Source: Cercophora sp. LCS_1 (taxonomy: Eukaryota > Ascomycota > Sordariomycetes > Sordariales > Lasiosphaeriaceae). Taken from it: DNA of 64,000 bases. The notes beneath the pieces are model-generated. The model was not told the DNA's origin. It saw nothing but the letters and a program-made list of their open reading frames with translations, and did no database searches. The stretch is from NCBI GenBank assembly GCA_036250225.1, contig JAPZLL010000029.1, positions 186,001-250,000 on the forward strand, read 5' to 3'. Made by a program: the position numbers and the translations under genes. Positions 12,585-24,300 of this stretch are shown here, piece by piece (the stretch's first letter is position 1; the number at the start of each line of letters is the position of its first letter).

Positions 12585-14328
12585 GAAGATGACATGGGTC
12601 TGGCCACTTGTTGATGTTGGCGGTGACCATCCTTTCAAGCTCGTATCTTGTCTATCTGACACATATAAGCCACCATAGCCCCTGAATCACTGTTGACCCG
12701 ACTCTTGATGAAGTCAAAATGTCACCTCCAAGGAGTTACCAGAGCCAAGAGTAAGCCTATACTCTCAAAGCACGTGTGCCCGCGTCCCAAACTACGCTGT
12801 CGGCTGAAGACGGTCTCACGTCAGAGCCGCCTCCCGTTTATCAGATGCTAGGGCTGCATCCAACTGCCGACTACTATCGGACTCGTTGTTGGATCTTATC
12901 TCATCTATACTGCGCCACCTACGTAGCTACTTCAGGTACTGTTTACGCGAGGTAATGTTTGCCCGACTTACACCCGAGCCTTGCGACTTTATCAATTCGA
13001 AGCGACGTGGTACAAGATCAGTTGGTATGCGGCGGCAATGTATGTAATAAGCGGCTCATGTCAGCTTAGGATCGTTGACTTTGGTCCATTCCATGATACC
13101 TGCTTGGCAATGAACACCAAGGATCCAGGAATATCGACAACCATAGCTCTCTGCCCTCCAAAGTTAGTTGTCGATAGAGTGAAAATGCCGAGCTATGAGC
13201 ATCGTCAACAAGGTTCAAGGATCAATCACTGCTATTCTAGCACAAATAGCAGCTGACACACCCAGGATCCCGGACAGGTCCTGCGTCGACAGAGCAGAGC
13301 GATCGAGAGGATTGCCAAGTCGGGTGAATCCAGCACCAAGCCGGGTCCTTGGAATGTATAGCCGATGAGTGCCTCGCAGTGTGTAGATCCCATCAAAAGC
13401 GCCAAACGGCATGAATAATCTCCTTGCCTGACTCAAGCGTGCGATTCTGGTGCCCGGGACGCAATATCCCATGACGGAGCCCGATGCCATCGCCCCGAGT
13501 TCAGATGTCGTAAAGGGTCCGGCGATTGGAAAGGAAGTTGCGGCTCCACAGTCCCGTCGGCGAGGCTCTGGGGTCATGCCGGTTCAATGGCCACCGGGTC
13601 CAAAATAACCGGGTCAAAGGGCAACGTCGTAGGCCGTACCGCGCCAGGTCTCGGCGCCGCGTCTAAGAGGCCGCTTGGTGCGCGCCGAGAGAATGTCGAA
13701 TATACAGCTCTTGGCTGTCCTCGTCAATGATTCCCAAGATTGGCATGCTCGAGTTTCACCCGGATACACCCACTTTAGCGCTCTTCTATATCGGGCTTGT
13801 GATCTTTGCCGCACTTCTCAGCCTTGATAATGCGGATCCAGCGTTTTTGGCGTCTTGTCGTTGACGCAAGAAACGGATATCGGTGGGGACCAAACCAAGC
13901 CCTTGTCGAGTCTGGCCCTGGTATGCCATGGCTGTGTTTGGCGACTTGGCCGGCGACGGTGCTCATCTGCGTGTCCAGTGGTTATCCTCCGACTCGGGAC
14001 CGATCTCTCCGCAACGGGTGCGGCTTTCTACGACGTACCGGACGTCCGCATATTAACCACAGGGCCATTCTTGGCCTGGGTTTTGTTCGTGGCGGTTGAG
14101 ATGCAAAGATCCGGAAGCCCGTGGTGAGACGGACTCGGATTGGAGTCGACAACAGGCAACAAAACGCGAGTGATAAATTCCCAGCTTTTGTCTCGCCGAC
14201 AGATCCCGTTTCTTGCCTTGTTCGTCATCACATTCATTTCATCTTTTTGTCGTCACCTGCATCACTCAGTCCTCCAAATTTTTCTCACTCACTCACACGC
14301 ACGCACGCACACGCACACCACCTGCAAG
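12585..14328. other. 1.7-kb intergenic region, no gene seen
   Basis: The short frames here have no signal peptide, motif or splice partner. The last 200 bp are a pyrimidine-rich leader of the NTF2-like gene. Confidence 0.5.
14283..14322 (+). repeat. CA/CT-rich microsatellite in 5' leader
   Basis: A run of CTCA and CACG/CGCA units lies immediately before the NTF2-like start codon, so it should be transcribed in the 5' UTR. Such CT/CA leaders are common before strongly expressed fungal genes. Confidence 0.7.
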
Positions 14329-14901
14329 ATGCGCGTCTCGTCTATCCTCTTGGCGGCCACGGCCTGCACCAGCGCTGTGCAAGGTCTTGCTCTGCCCTCC
14401 ATCTTCCACAGGCAAGAGACCAAGTGCATGACGGCAAAGGAAACCGAGGAGATGGTGGAGATCTATCGCAAGCTGATCGCCGAGTATACCGAGGAGCTGG
14501 GCGAAAAGTACGTGGCCAAGGACTTTATCGACCTGTCTGACTCGATCAACACATTCATCCACCTGCCATTGGGTGGGCCGACATTCCCGGACCGGGCAAC
14601 GTTCCTCGACGTGCAGAGCTGGAACATGCACTTCCCCGTCAAGATCCTGTCGGTCGACGCGGTGCAGTGCAACACGGTTGCGCTGCAGTGGGTCGCGTCC
14701 TTTGGCGAGGCCAACCTGCCCAGCAAGGGCCTGACCATCATGAAGACCATCTTCGAGGACGGCATCTGGAAGGTGCTCGAGATTGTTGTCGAGTTCAACG
14801 CGCTGACCTGGCTGCTCAACATGGGCGGCAGCTACGAGTGGGAGGGCGTCACCTACACGGCCGACTCGCCCGACCCGGCCACTCTGCCCAAGGCGCCCTA
14901 A
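14329..14901 (+). CDS. secreted NTF2-like (SnoaL-fold) domain protein
   Basis: A single exon of 190 aa. The ATG at 14329 starts a signal peptide (MRVSSILLAATACTSAVQG) and is preferred over an upstream in-frame ATG at 14140, which would bury it. The body resembles the fungal secreted NTF2-like family: an N-terminal helix (ETEEMVEIYRKLIAEYTEEL), TFPDRATFLDVQSWN, then strands with a hydrophobic pocket pattern (GLTIMKTIFEDG, IVVEFNALTWLLN). Function is unknown; the fold can bind small ligands or catalyse isomerisation. It lies between a dead P450 and an O-methyltransferase, so a link to metabolite handling is possible but only inferred. Confidence 0.8.
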   Translation: MRVSSILLAATACTSAVQGLALPSIFHRQETKCMTAKETEEMVEIYRKLIAEYTEELGEKYVAKDFIDLSDSINTFIHLPLGGPTFPDRATFLDVQSWNMHFPVKILSVDAVQCNTVALQWVASFGEANLPSKGLTIMKTIFEDGIWKVLEIVVEFNALTWLLNMGGSYEWEGVTYTADSPDPATLPKAP

Positions 14902-16486
14902 GCGTTTCAATGGGTCAGTGGTTAGCTTCTTGGTTGCATTGGGGGTGATTGGCGGGAACGGGGTGGTATTGGGAGAAGGCAAAAAAGCTTGAATCCTGTA
15001 AATAGTGTACCGTGCTCTCTAGATTGGACAAAATTCACCGACAACACCCCTGGATCTTCTGGGGTTCGTTTCTCTTCTCTCCCGATCCTACCTTACGCTA
15101 TGATACCTTAGGTGCGGAGTCAATAACAACGAGCTCCTGTCGTCATAACTTCATTCTGGTCTCTGTTGGTCCCCTTCAATTTGAGCTTCTTGGCGTGCGC
15201 GACAAGTGGGACTATTGACGCTGTTATTATTCATTTCGTGCAACAATGCCTACCTACGTAGGTAGTTCAAGTTCAGCTTAAAATGCAACTGTAAAAAGAG
15301 ATTCAAACGACGGTCAATGTTGCGCTGATGCCGCCGAGACCAGCCAAGCCCGCCGTGCCTGTCAGCGACCGGCAGTCACGACGCCGGGGGGCCGGAGGGA
15401 GGCGGTGGACGACGGATTGGGAGCCCAGCGGCCGGTTGGCGCCTGGGTGGCCCATTTTGAGATCGGCCAAGACGTGACGCTCGTCTTTCGGGGGTCCGAC
15501 GGCGCACCTGGGGCTGCATTGAGCTCGTCTTGGCGGCATTGCTGCCCTTGTATGTCGACGGAGCCAGAGGCCGAGAAGCAGCCGACACGTCGGTAACGGA
15601 CCGGCTGGCCACGCTCCAGGCGCCCCAGGCACTCCAGGCAGCATACACGCCAAGGGCTTGTCGTTCTGCCATCCGGGCCTGACACACAGCATCCACATCC
15701 ACATCTTTATCCGACCAATTCACCCCGTCTGAAGGTTGGGCTCAGCCTGCCCGCGCGCTGACACGAGGATAGTACCGTTGTTGGGTCTTTGCCCCTTTGC
15801 ATCTCTTATTCGCAGCGTAGTTGTGGTGGTACAATACAAGCCGGACATCGGATCTGAGCAAAACAAACCAAGCTGGGGTGGTGTGATGGTGGCGTGAATT
15901 GAGTTGAGACTTGGCGTGGTGGTACCGTACCACGATGTCTCCTCTCGCTGTATCAACGTTCTTGCTTGTTCCTAGGTCCCACGCCACATCCTGCTGTAGC
16001 AACTCTGCTCGGGTCCGGCGGCGACAAGTCGCAACAAGTCTTGGTGTTCTTGTTTTGGGGGCACCAAGACTTTGATATTGCTGCGCCTTCGCGACTGCTA
16101 TCGGTATATCACGCTCCAATATGGGGCCCCAATATCAGCCCGCTGCAAGTCCACCACACCGCGCGTCGGTGGAATTCGCAACATCTTGGCAGTTCGCACT
16201 CATGCGGCCAGTCGATCCGTCTTGGCCTGGCAGCGACCTGGTATCTATCTCGCTGAGGTCGGCCAAGACGGACGATGGGATAGGTACCTATTATCAGTTC
16301 GTCTCCTGCCCTAGCTAGGGCTGGTGCTGGTGCTCGTGACTTGATTGCTTGCCAGTATAATATTTGATCCCCCGCTTCCCGGTGAGAACACACCAAGGAC
16401 GACCAAGCTTCGCGCAGTCCCACCAGTCCATCCCTTGCCATTGCCCCGGTTTTAGTTTTCCTAGTCTGTCAGCGTTGCTCTTCAGG
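14902..16486. other. 1.6-kb intergenic region, no gene seen
   Basis: No frame here shows coding character. A perfect 16-bp palindrome lies at 15250-15265. The last few hundred bases should hold the O-methyltransferase promoter. Confidence 0.5.
15250..15265. repeat. perfect 16-bp palindrome
   Basis: CTACCTACGTAGGTAG equals its own reverse complement. Related TACCTA/TAGGTA words occur elsewhere in the window (near 12917, 16284, 17911 and 21165), so this is probably a common intergenic word of this genome rather than a dedicated operator. Confidence 0.6.
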
Positions 16487-17893
16487 ATGAAGGCCATCAT
16501 CGACTTTTTCCTCAGCTTCCTGCCCTCGCCGCCCAAGCTGGGTAGGCCGTCCGAGGTCTCTCTCATTGCCGATGCCCTCGCTCGGGATGTCCACGCGTTC
16601 GATGCTGGTGCTACGGATCCCCAGCTCAAGAAGGGCATCCTGCAAAAGGCCAAGCGCATTCTGCAGCAAGTCGGAGGTCCTGAGATGATCATCCCGGGCT
16701 ATGCAGTTGCTGTAAGTGTCCCCCTCTCTCCCAGCTTCTCTACATCTCCACTAATAGCAATTGTGGCAGATGGGCGAGATGGGCGCAACATACATGTTTA
16801 TGGAGTGGAAAATGTTTGACAAGATCCCCGTCGGCGCCTCCATCTCGTACAAAGAACTCGCTGCCTCGGTCGGAGCCGAAGAGGCCATCGTTTGTACGTC
16901 ATCCCTGCCCTTTCCTCCCCTCTTCTCCACTGACAAAGTGTTTTAGCCCGCATCGGCGGCATGCTGGTCGCAACAGGCCGTCTGATCCAGACCTCGTCCG
17001 GGCACGTAACCCACAGCGCGTCCTCCAAAATGTTCACATCCGACCACAACGCCGGCAACCTGTTCCGCGTCCTCTTCGAGCACGGTCTCCGCGGCTACGT
17101 CCACTGGCCCGAATACTTTGCCAAGTTCGGCGCCAAGGAACCCACCGGGCCTTCGCACAACCCCTTCACCTTCTCGTGGGGCCACCCCGAGATGAACATG
17201 TGGGAGGTCATTGCTCTCGACGAGGAGAAGCAGCGCGTCTTCTCCTCGTCCATGCGAAGCATGGGTTCCATCGCGGGTAAATACGGCGGTCCGGCGTCCA
17301 TCTACGACTTCTCCTGGCTGGGCGAGGAGGCATCCAAAGCCAAGCTCGCCAATGGCAACGGCAAAGTCAACACCGACAGGCCGCTGGTCGTTGACGTCGG
17401 CGGCTCCCACGGCGCAACGCTCAAGCACATCATGGAGGCGGTCCCATCCATCCCGCAAGACCGATGCGTCCTGCAGGATCGCCCCGAGGTCATCGAGGAG
17501 GCCATCCAGATGGACGACCCCGCGCTGCGCTACGTCCGTCGCATGCCGCATGATTTCAACAACGAGCAGCCCGTCCAGGGTGCGCTGACCTATCTCTTGC
17601 GCCGCGTGCTGCATGATTATGGCGATGCCATCTGCATTCGTATCCTCAAGCGACTTGCGGATGCGCTGCCGAGGGATGATGAGCGCGCGCGCGTCTTGAT
17701 CATGGATCAGGTCGTCAGCGACCCGCCTACGCCACCGAATGCGGCGGCTGATATGGTCATGTTTAACATTGGTGGTAAGGAGCGGACAGTGCGCATGTTT
17801 GATCATATTGTGGGCGAGGCAGGCATGAGGGTTGTCAAGATTCATCGACGGGAGGGGACCGAGGTTGGTGTGGTTGAGTGTGCGCTCATTTAG
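16487..17893 (+). CDS. SAM-dependent O-methyltransferase (fungal COMT-type)
   Basis: Exons are 16487-16711, 16770-16893 and 16947-17893, giving 431 aa. Introns are 58 and 53 nt with GTAAGT and GTACGT donors. The N-terminal half is the winged-helix dimerisation domain. The SAM-binding motif VVDVGGSHG is near residues 264-272. The catalytic His is H339 in LLRRVLHDYGD, and a C-terminal strand ends VVECALI. These are features of plant caffeate-type and fungal sterigmatocystin or aflatoxin-pathway-type O-methyltransferases, which methylate phenolic hydroxyls. It is cytosolic, without a signal. The substrate is unknown. It is convergent with an MFS exporter-type gene and 4 kb from a P450 pseudogene, which hints at a small metabolite locus. 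Confidence 0.92.
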
Positions 17894-18495
17894 AGAGAGA
17901 TGCGGGCGTCTACCTACCTCTAGACTGTCAAAGATATTTTGGGTATAAGCATATGTGGTTGGGTGTTAGTCTTTTGGGTTTTTCTGTTTTCTTTTCTTTT
18001 GGATAGGGGGTTTGGGCTTTGTCTCGAATGTCAACATGTCGTCTGTTTTGACTTTCTTACCTATATATTGTCATCGTACGATTCTTGCCCTACGCTGATG
18101 GCATCCCGGCTTACCTTGCCGTGATTAGCGTCGCACAGACGTGACTGATTGTTTCACACCCGGCGGGATTGACACTGCCACCGGATTTCGGTGAGCGAGA
18201 TCCGACTGATCATGTCAGACTGCCGACGACATGGAAATGAAACCGGGCCATGCTGATTCCCTTGAACTTATGGTTTCAATTGACGGCTAGATTCACACAC
18301 ACAGTGATGCTTATATCCTCAGATTCAAAATCACGAGTATAACAAAACGGGACATCTGACGGAAATTTCAGCTATGCTCATTTACTGTTTTCTGGCTTGC
18401 CAAAATACAAGACCACCAACGCCTCCCCAACGCCTGTCCAACGCCCTTCCCTTGATGTTTCCAACCCGTCATACAAAGAAAATAACAGCAGTATG
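17894..18495. other. convergent 3' region
   Basis: A 602-bp gap between the stops of the O-methyltransferase and the MFS gene, T-rich after 17930. It should hold both polyadenylation regions; no gene is seen. Confidence 0.5.
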
Positions 18496-19939
18496 CTAAA
18501 CCTTGCCCAAAGTCCCCTCGGCAGTATATCTCTTCGCCAACACCGCCAGCCCGGTCCCCAGGGTACACATTGCGCCGCTAAACGCCGACAACTCCCCAAA
18601 GCCCTCGTACCGATGCAGCAACGCCCCGTTGATCGGCGGCCCAATCAGCACGGCAATCGCCGCAATCGCAATGCCCATGCCCATGTACGTGCCGATATCA
18701 CTCGGACTGCGCGCACAATGCGTAAACACAACCGACCCTGCCGAAATAATGGCTCCCGACGTGACCCCGAAACCAACGGCGTACGCATAGATGCCCGCGT
18801 TGGAAACAGCCGTCGTCCAGCAAAAGATCACAATCGCTGTTAGTAAGCCCGCTCCCGCCAACGAGTTGATTGCTCCGAACTTATCGCCGAGAATACCGGG
18901 GATGATGCGCCCCGGGATGGAGGACGCGTTGAAGATGGCGACAAGGTAGAATGCTTGCGTCGGGTCCATTCCGCGGAAGATGCCGTAGGTCGGGAGATAG
19001 AACAGCGGGACAAACATGCCCATGAAGAGGAAGAAGACCGCCGCGATGAGGACCACGTAGCGTGGATCGCGGAAGGCCGACCAGAGGAAGAACTGGCTTT
19101 CTCGCGGCGGGAGGCGAGCGCGTACCGTGACGGCGGAAAAGGTGAGAATCGGCATCATGACGAAGCCGCACGTGCGGACGGCCCATTCGAAGCCGATTTT
19201 GTCGAGGAGCTGGGAGAGCACGATGGGGAAGATGATGGCGCCGAGGGACGAGCCCGCGATTGCCAAACCCATTGCCGCGCCGCGCTTTTTCCTAAAGTAC
19301 TGCGGCGTCGCTGCCATGGACGGGAACATGAGCAGCGAGTTGGATGCGCCCGAGAGGATGCCCTGCGCGAGCATAAAATGCCAATAGGAAGTACACGATG
19401 CGGTCGCCATGATGGAGCCGACGTAAACGACCGCAGCTGGACGGATGACCTTGTAAAAAACTATCGTCAACACAGATTTCTTCACGTTGTCGTCGTTGTT
19501 GTTATTGTCGAGAAAAAGAAAAACTCACCCAAGCACCATACCGGTCAAAAATCGGACCCCCAATCACACCCAGCGCAAACACCAAAAACACCTGCATCGA
19601 CCCGATCCACGAGATATCGTCCGGACTGTGGTCCTTGAGCTGGTGCTCGTGGTAATACGCCTGGAACACACCAAACGAGTTGGAGTACCCCAGCGTGCAG
19701 AACAGGATGCCCGCCGTCCCGGCAGCACAGAGCCATGCTTGCGTACCTCCCTCTGGGAAATCAGGCGGTGCTGGCGGCGCGTTTTCCACATCGGTGCCGT
19801 ATCCATCGCGCGGAACGAGAGGATGCTGTGACGATTTGGACTGGATGTCTGCGTTCTTTTCGTATTCGACCGCGTCGGCGTGTGTGGCGAGGACAATTTC
19901 ACGCATGTGAATGTCGTCCTTTTTCTTGATGTCCTCCAT
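18496..19939 (-). CDS. MFS transporter, monocarboxylate-porter (MCT) type
   Basis: Two exons: 19529-19939 and 18496-19449, giving 454 aa. The intron (19450-19528) has a GTGAGT donor, a TTGAC branch-like site and a CAAG acceptor. The start at 19939 is the first ATG giving a normal cytoplasmic N-tail; the frame extends upstream without further support. Residues 65-90 read DFPEGGTQAWLCAAGTAGIL, then GYSNSFGVFQAYY and SWIGSMQVFLVFALG, the hallmark of fungal MCT-family MFS proteins. About twelve membrane segments follow. Family members move monocarboxylates or, in metabolite loci, export products. Convergence with the O-methyltransferase allows joint function but does not show it. Confidence 0.9.
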
Positions 19940-22900
19940 TTTTTGTCTTGCCTGTCGTGTTGTCGATTTATTGACTTTGTCGTATCCGCGATGGCGAACA
20001 AGTCGTGATGTAACCGGAAATAAAAATGGGGTGTGGATGGGATGCACCAGTGACGTCTTGGCTCTCGCTCGTCTCGTTCGTTTGGCGTGTGTACTGTGCT
20101 GGGCTGTGACCGACCCCTGGCTGGGATTCGACTTGACGAGGTGGGTAGGTAGGGGAGACACTTTCTCAATCTAACATTGTGAGGTAGGATTGCATGGTAA
20201 CCCAACCATCCTGATCCATGCTGAGTTGTTTCTGTTCTTTTTCGCTTTCGCTTCAAAAAAACGACCAAGAAAGCCAAGAGTCTTGGAGATTATATCATTG
20301 CTGATCCTTCCCTCCTTCCTTCTTTTCCCCATTGCTATTCTGATTTTGCTGGGGTCTTTTCGCGGACGCCTTGGGGGTTTCCGGCCTTGGCAGCTTGTTT
20401 ATATTGATGTTGTATATTATCCGCCGTGGTGGGTGCGCATTTCTTCCGGGCGGCTTCCCGATGGTTTATTCTCTGGCTATATTGGTGCTTTTCGCGGGAC
20501 GGTATTCTTTTGAACCTGGGTGTCGGACTTGGGGTGCCATGTGACTAAAAAGGTCCCGGCATGGGAATGTCGGGTCCGATGAGGTGCCCGTGGCCGAGAT
20601 GTGGATCCGGGGACTTGGCTTTGAATGGGGGCGAGTTGACTTGGTTAGATAGTTCAAGGGGTTTAGGATGTTGGAATCCAACTTCAGTAAATTAGGAGGG
20701 CAGTGCTCCATGTAAAAGCTTGGCTGTGCTGTGCTTATGTTGTGGGGACTCTTGGGGTCCAGGTCGGTGGGCGGGAGTTTGGCTGCCCAATTTTTTGATA
20801 ATTACACCAGGAATCATGGAAATACTCACTCGGCACCTTGAAAAACAAGGAGGAATTCTAAGTCTGGGTGGGTGTCTGCTATAAGCCTCGTTGGTGGGCC
20901 AACCCTCCTCTCCTTTTATATTGTACCTCTCCTATCTCATTGTATGTGCGTCTCCGATGTAGCCAAAGTGCACTTTCCGTTTATGCTTTCCGGATATCGA
21001 AACCCAGCCAAGACCATGCCACAAGGTTTCGTGTCCGAAAGGAGTGATTGAATTGTACTCAAGGGTGGGCGCTGGAGATTGAAACGACGGGAGGGGTTGC
21101 TGCAAGCAATGTGTGGACGCATCTGCATGCCAACAGTAGAGCTAGCAAAGGCTTTGACAGTAGAGTAGGTAGGTGTAGTACTTGAAATACAGCTATTTAT
21201 GTGTTCAATGGTTTACATCTTGTAGCGTTGTTGGGATGGGAATACAACGCACGGTGTTGAAGAACTACTTCCTGTAATCTGAGACGAATCTGGGCACACG
21301 AAGTTTCCTTTTTCGTTCGTAGTTCTGAGCTAGAGTGAGATGTGGCTGATTTGTCCTGAGCTGTCCCTGATCCTCCCTGAGCTAGGGCGATTTTATACAT
21401 CACCGCTTTCCAGCTTCAGAGGCCCATTTTTAGTACACTACGCCAAATTTTCCTTTCGATGTGATCTACAATGTCCATATTTCTCGCTTATCCTGGTACG
21501 TATTGGGGAATAAAACGTAGCATCCTAGTCTAACCCTTAGGATAGTACCTAATATTCTGATACGAAAATTAAGATGGTATTTAATATACCAGTACATAAT
21601 GTACTGGCCTAGAGCGCCGTCGAGCTTTTTCCCCGGTATGGCTCTTTCGTCACGGCTGCGGGACGTTCTTCTGCTCATCAGCATTGGGAATAGCATCGGG
21701 CCGTGTCAGTAGCGTACCTCGCAGTCATTCAAACATGAGAAGATCGCCTGATCCTTCTGGGCCAATGTGAGGATGCTTGGTGCCAGAATATATGAGGGGA
21801 CAAATGGTAGCCGCCAACACTCAAGTTCTGTTGTTGTTCGAAATCAGGCAAAGCTTCATTGGCCAGCTGATCATACTGCGCCCCCGCCAGTCAACTTGCC
21901 AAGGAATCCACACGTTTACACGGCCATCCGCGCATGTCTCCGGGTCTCACAACAACCGGAGGTTTATGGGGTTAGCTGGTCCAGGTCCGAGACCTTCTCT
22001 GACTAGGTCCGGAAGGAGGAAATTAAAGCCGGTGTCTCACGAGCCTGGGACACTCTGCCGCAGTGGTATACGACTCTTATAACCTGCCACGGTTCTCCTC
22101 ACACAAATACCCTCGGTTTGTTGAGGACATGACCTCCGAAAGCATTCTAAGCTCGGACAGAAAGCTATCCCACCAAGAGTTCTATTATCACGCTTTCATT
22201 CTCGTGACTTCATTGCTACAGGAGCAATTTCGACTGCCAACAACGGCCGTTTACGAGGGTCTTCTCTATCAGCTCAATCTATACCGTCTTATTGTGACGT
22301 TTCTGTACTGCATTGGATCTATTGATGCGCCACCCAGTTGGGCGGCCAAGGATCAACCCGATCTTTCACGCCTCTTTTATGGCTTTTTCTCTATCCGCAA
22401 TGCGGCGGGCGTGGGGTGGAAGTTGGCAGTGTTATCAAACAAGCACCACGGGCTTGTACCCTTCGTGGCGCACCGGGTAGACCAGATTGTGGTCGTATTG
22501 CGCTCCCCTGTGCCCCCCGTTCCCCGTGAAGCCGAGGGAGGAACTTCAAAACTTGGTGGATCTTGTTTTTTTATTCATATTATATTTGGGGGAGGTTGTC
22601 CAATCGACGAGGGCATCACCAGGAACTTTCCTTCTTTCATAATATGGGGTTGGACGGCAGCTGAGTTGGGTCGTAGGCGATCACACTGTTGGTCAATTAC
22701 GATCGTGGGGTCTAGTTCATGCACTCAGGTACCTTAAAGGTGTCGCTCTGGCTCTGCCAGGGAGTCAGAGCGCAGAAGCAATCATAGTCCTCTTCTTTCT
22801 TCTTTCCTGTCGCTCTGGAATTGATCAAAACAGTGGTGCAGCGTTTCTGGCACCCTATACTGGTAGACAACTTACTCGTTTCTACACAACGAGCGAGGAT

Positions 22901-23305
22901 ATGGTAGCACCTAGTCGATATAGCTTTATGCCAAAGGACGAACTAGTAGACTGTGTAAAGATCATGTCTTAAAGCCTCTGGGGATAAGACGCGTTCAATT
23001 AAGCGGTTGCAGGCTCGGGGGGAACAAGGTGATTCGGTGTGCAGAGAGACAGAGGGGCAGAAACAGCTGTGGCTGGGATTGGATGGTACTCGGCCCTAAT
23101 AGGCTACCTCAGCAGTCTCCGAGTTTCTCGAGGCGATCCGGTAGTCTGGCGCCACGCAATCTTGCAGCCAGAGTGCTCTATTGGCTCGGCAAGTCCCGCT
23201 GCCAGCACTGCCACCCACTCAAACTCCGGCGGTGTCAGCATCCCAATCAAACTTCTCTTCCTCACAACATCTGCCCTCTACCCGTAGCCCTATAACCCAC
23301 TCAGC
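19940..23305. other. 3.4-kb gene-poor, partly AT-rich island
   Basis: From about 20.7 to 22.9 kb the sequence is visibly AT-richer than the genes. It carries one decayed repeat copy (21277-21387). A 224-codon open frame at 22063-22737 lacks an ATG at its start and has no recognisable motif. The first 200 bp are the MFS promoter; the last 150 bp are that of the polyprenol reductase. Confidence 0.5.
21277..21387 (+). repeat. dispersed repeat, decayed copy (partner at 29723-29827, inverted)
   Basis: Bases 21277-21323 match the reverse complement of 29781-29827 at 43 of 47 positions. Bases 21325-21362 match 29738-29775 at 33 of 38. The 13-mer at 21375-21387 is identical to the reverse complement of 29723-29735. 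Just beyond, in a rough ungapped reading, the differences run to T or A on this side where the partner has C or G, as RIP would leave. Confidence 0.8.
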
Positions 23306-24300
23306 ATGGGTGCATCCCTCTCGCCGGCACAATGGTGCCAATTCTTTTTCTTTGCGGTCGGCCTGTTTATGGTCAGCATTCACTTGGCTGGGCCGGTGTC
23401 GCTAAAATTCAACTGGCTTGGGTACGGCCCGCGCAATCAGGGGGCCGACGGCACGGGAAGCCAGCCAGCTGCCATCGTCACCCGGCTTGACAGGTTCGCC
23501 GTCGCTATCCGATCGCGCGCTTCAGTGCCCCATTCATGGTTCATATCTTTCTACTACACCTCGGTCTGTCTCTCTGCTTTCTGGGCGTATCAGCTCTCTA
23601 CGCGGGGCGGTGTTGCATTGTACCTCATTCGCTGGGAGGCCGCACGCGGCGGACCATCGATGACAGTAACCCAGGTTGCCCTCCTGTGGGCGATGATGCT
23701 GTTGCAAGGGCTGAGAAGACTCGTTGAGTGCTTGGTGGTGATGAGGCTCTCGGCAAAATCCAAGATGTGGATCATGTTCTGGGTCGTTGCCGAGGGCTTC
23801 TATCTGTGCATGAGTATCTCCGTCTGGATCGAAGGATCAGGTCAGTTCTACTTACCGCAGCTTGATTCAGGGCACTAGCTGACATAGTTGCCTTACTAGC
23901 TGTCCTTCTGGAGACACCGAATCCGGTAACAGCCTTGGATCCCCTGTCTATCATCAATGGGCGGACGGCTATTGCCTTGTCCCTTTTTTTCTATGGTGCT
24001 CTCCTGCAGAATCAGAGTCATCGCCACCTGGCTAGCCTTGAGAAGTACTCGCTGCCCAATGCGGGCATGTTCCAGTACATCATCTGCCCGCACTACACAG
24101 CTGAGTGCCTAGTTTATCTGGGACTTGCTCTCGCCGCTGCACCCCAGGGTCGAGTCGTCAACACAACGCTCCTCGCCGCCCTACTCTTCACATTCACGAA
24201 CCTCGCTATATCAGCCAAGACAACTCGGGATTGGTACAGTGAAAAGTTCGGTGCCGACAAGGTAGCCAAGAAGTGGAACATATTGCCTTTTATCTTCTGA
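23306..24300 (+). CDS. polyprenol reductase (DFG10/SRD5A3-type steroid 5-alpha-reductase family)
   Basis: Two exons, 23306-23840 and 23888-24300, give 315 aa. The intron is 47 nt, with a GTCAGT donor, a CTGAC branch site and an ATAG acceptor. The protein is a polytopic membrane reductase. Family blocks include LLQGLRRLVECLVV near residues 134-147, a C-terminal NQSHRHLASL...KYSLP, GMFQYIICPHYTAECLVYL and the final DWYSEKFG with KWNILPFIF. Polyprenol reductase makes dolichol from polyprenol in the ER for N-glycosylation. The C-terminal catalytic domain is complete. It is a housekeeping gene amid accessory sequence. Confidence 0.88.

Noticed and set aside
22063..22737. 224-codon open frame in the AT-rich island
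   Set aside because: Begins with a non-ATG codon, shows no motif, signal peptide or splice partner, and lies in apparently decayed sequence.
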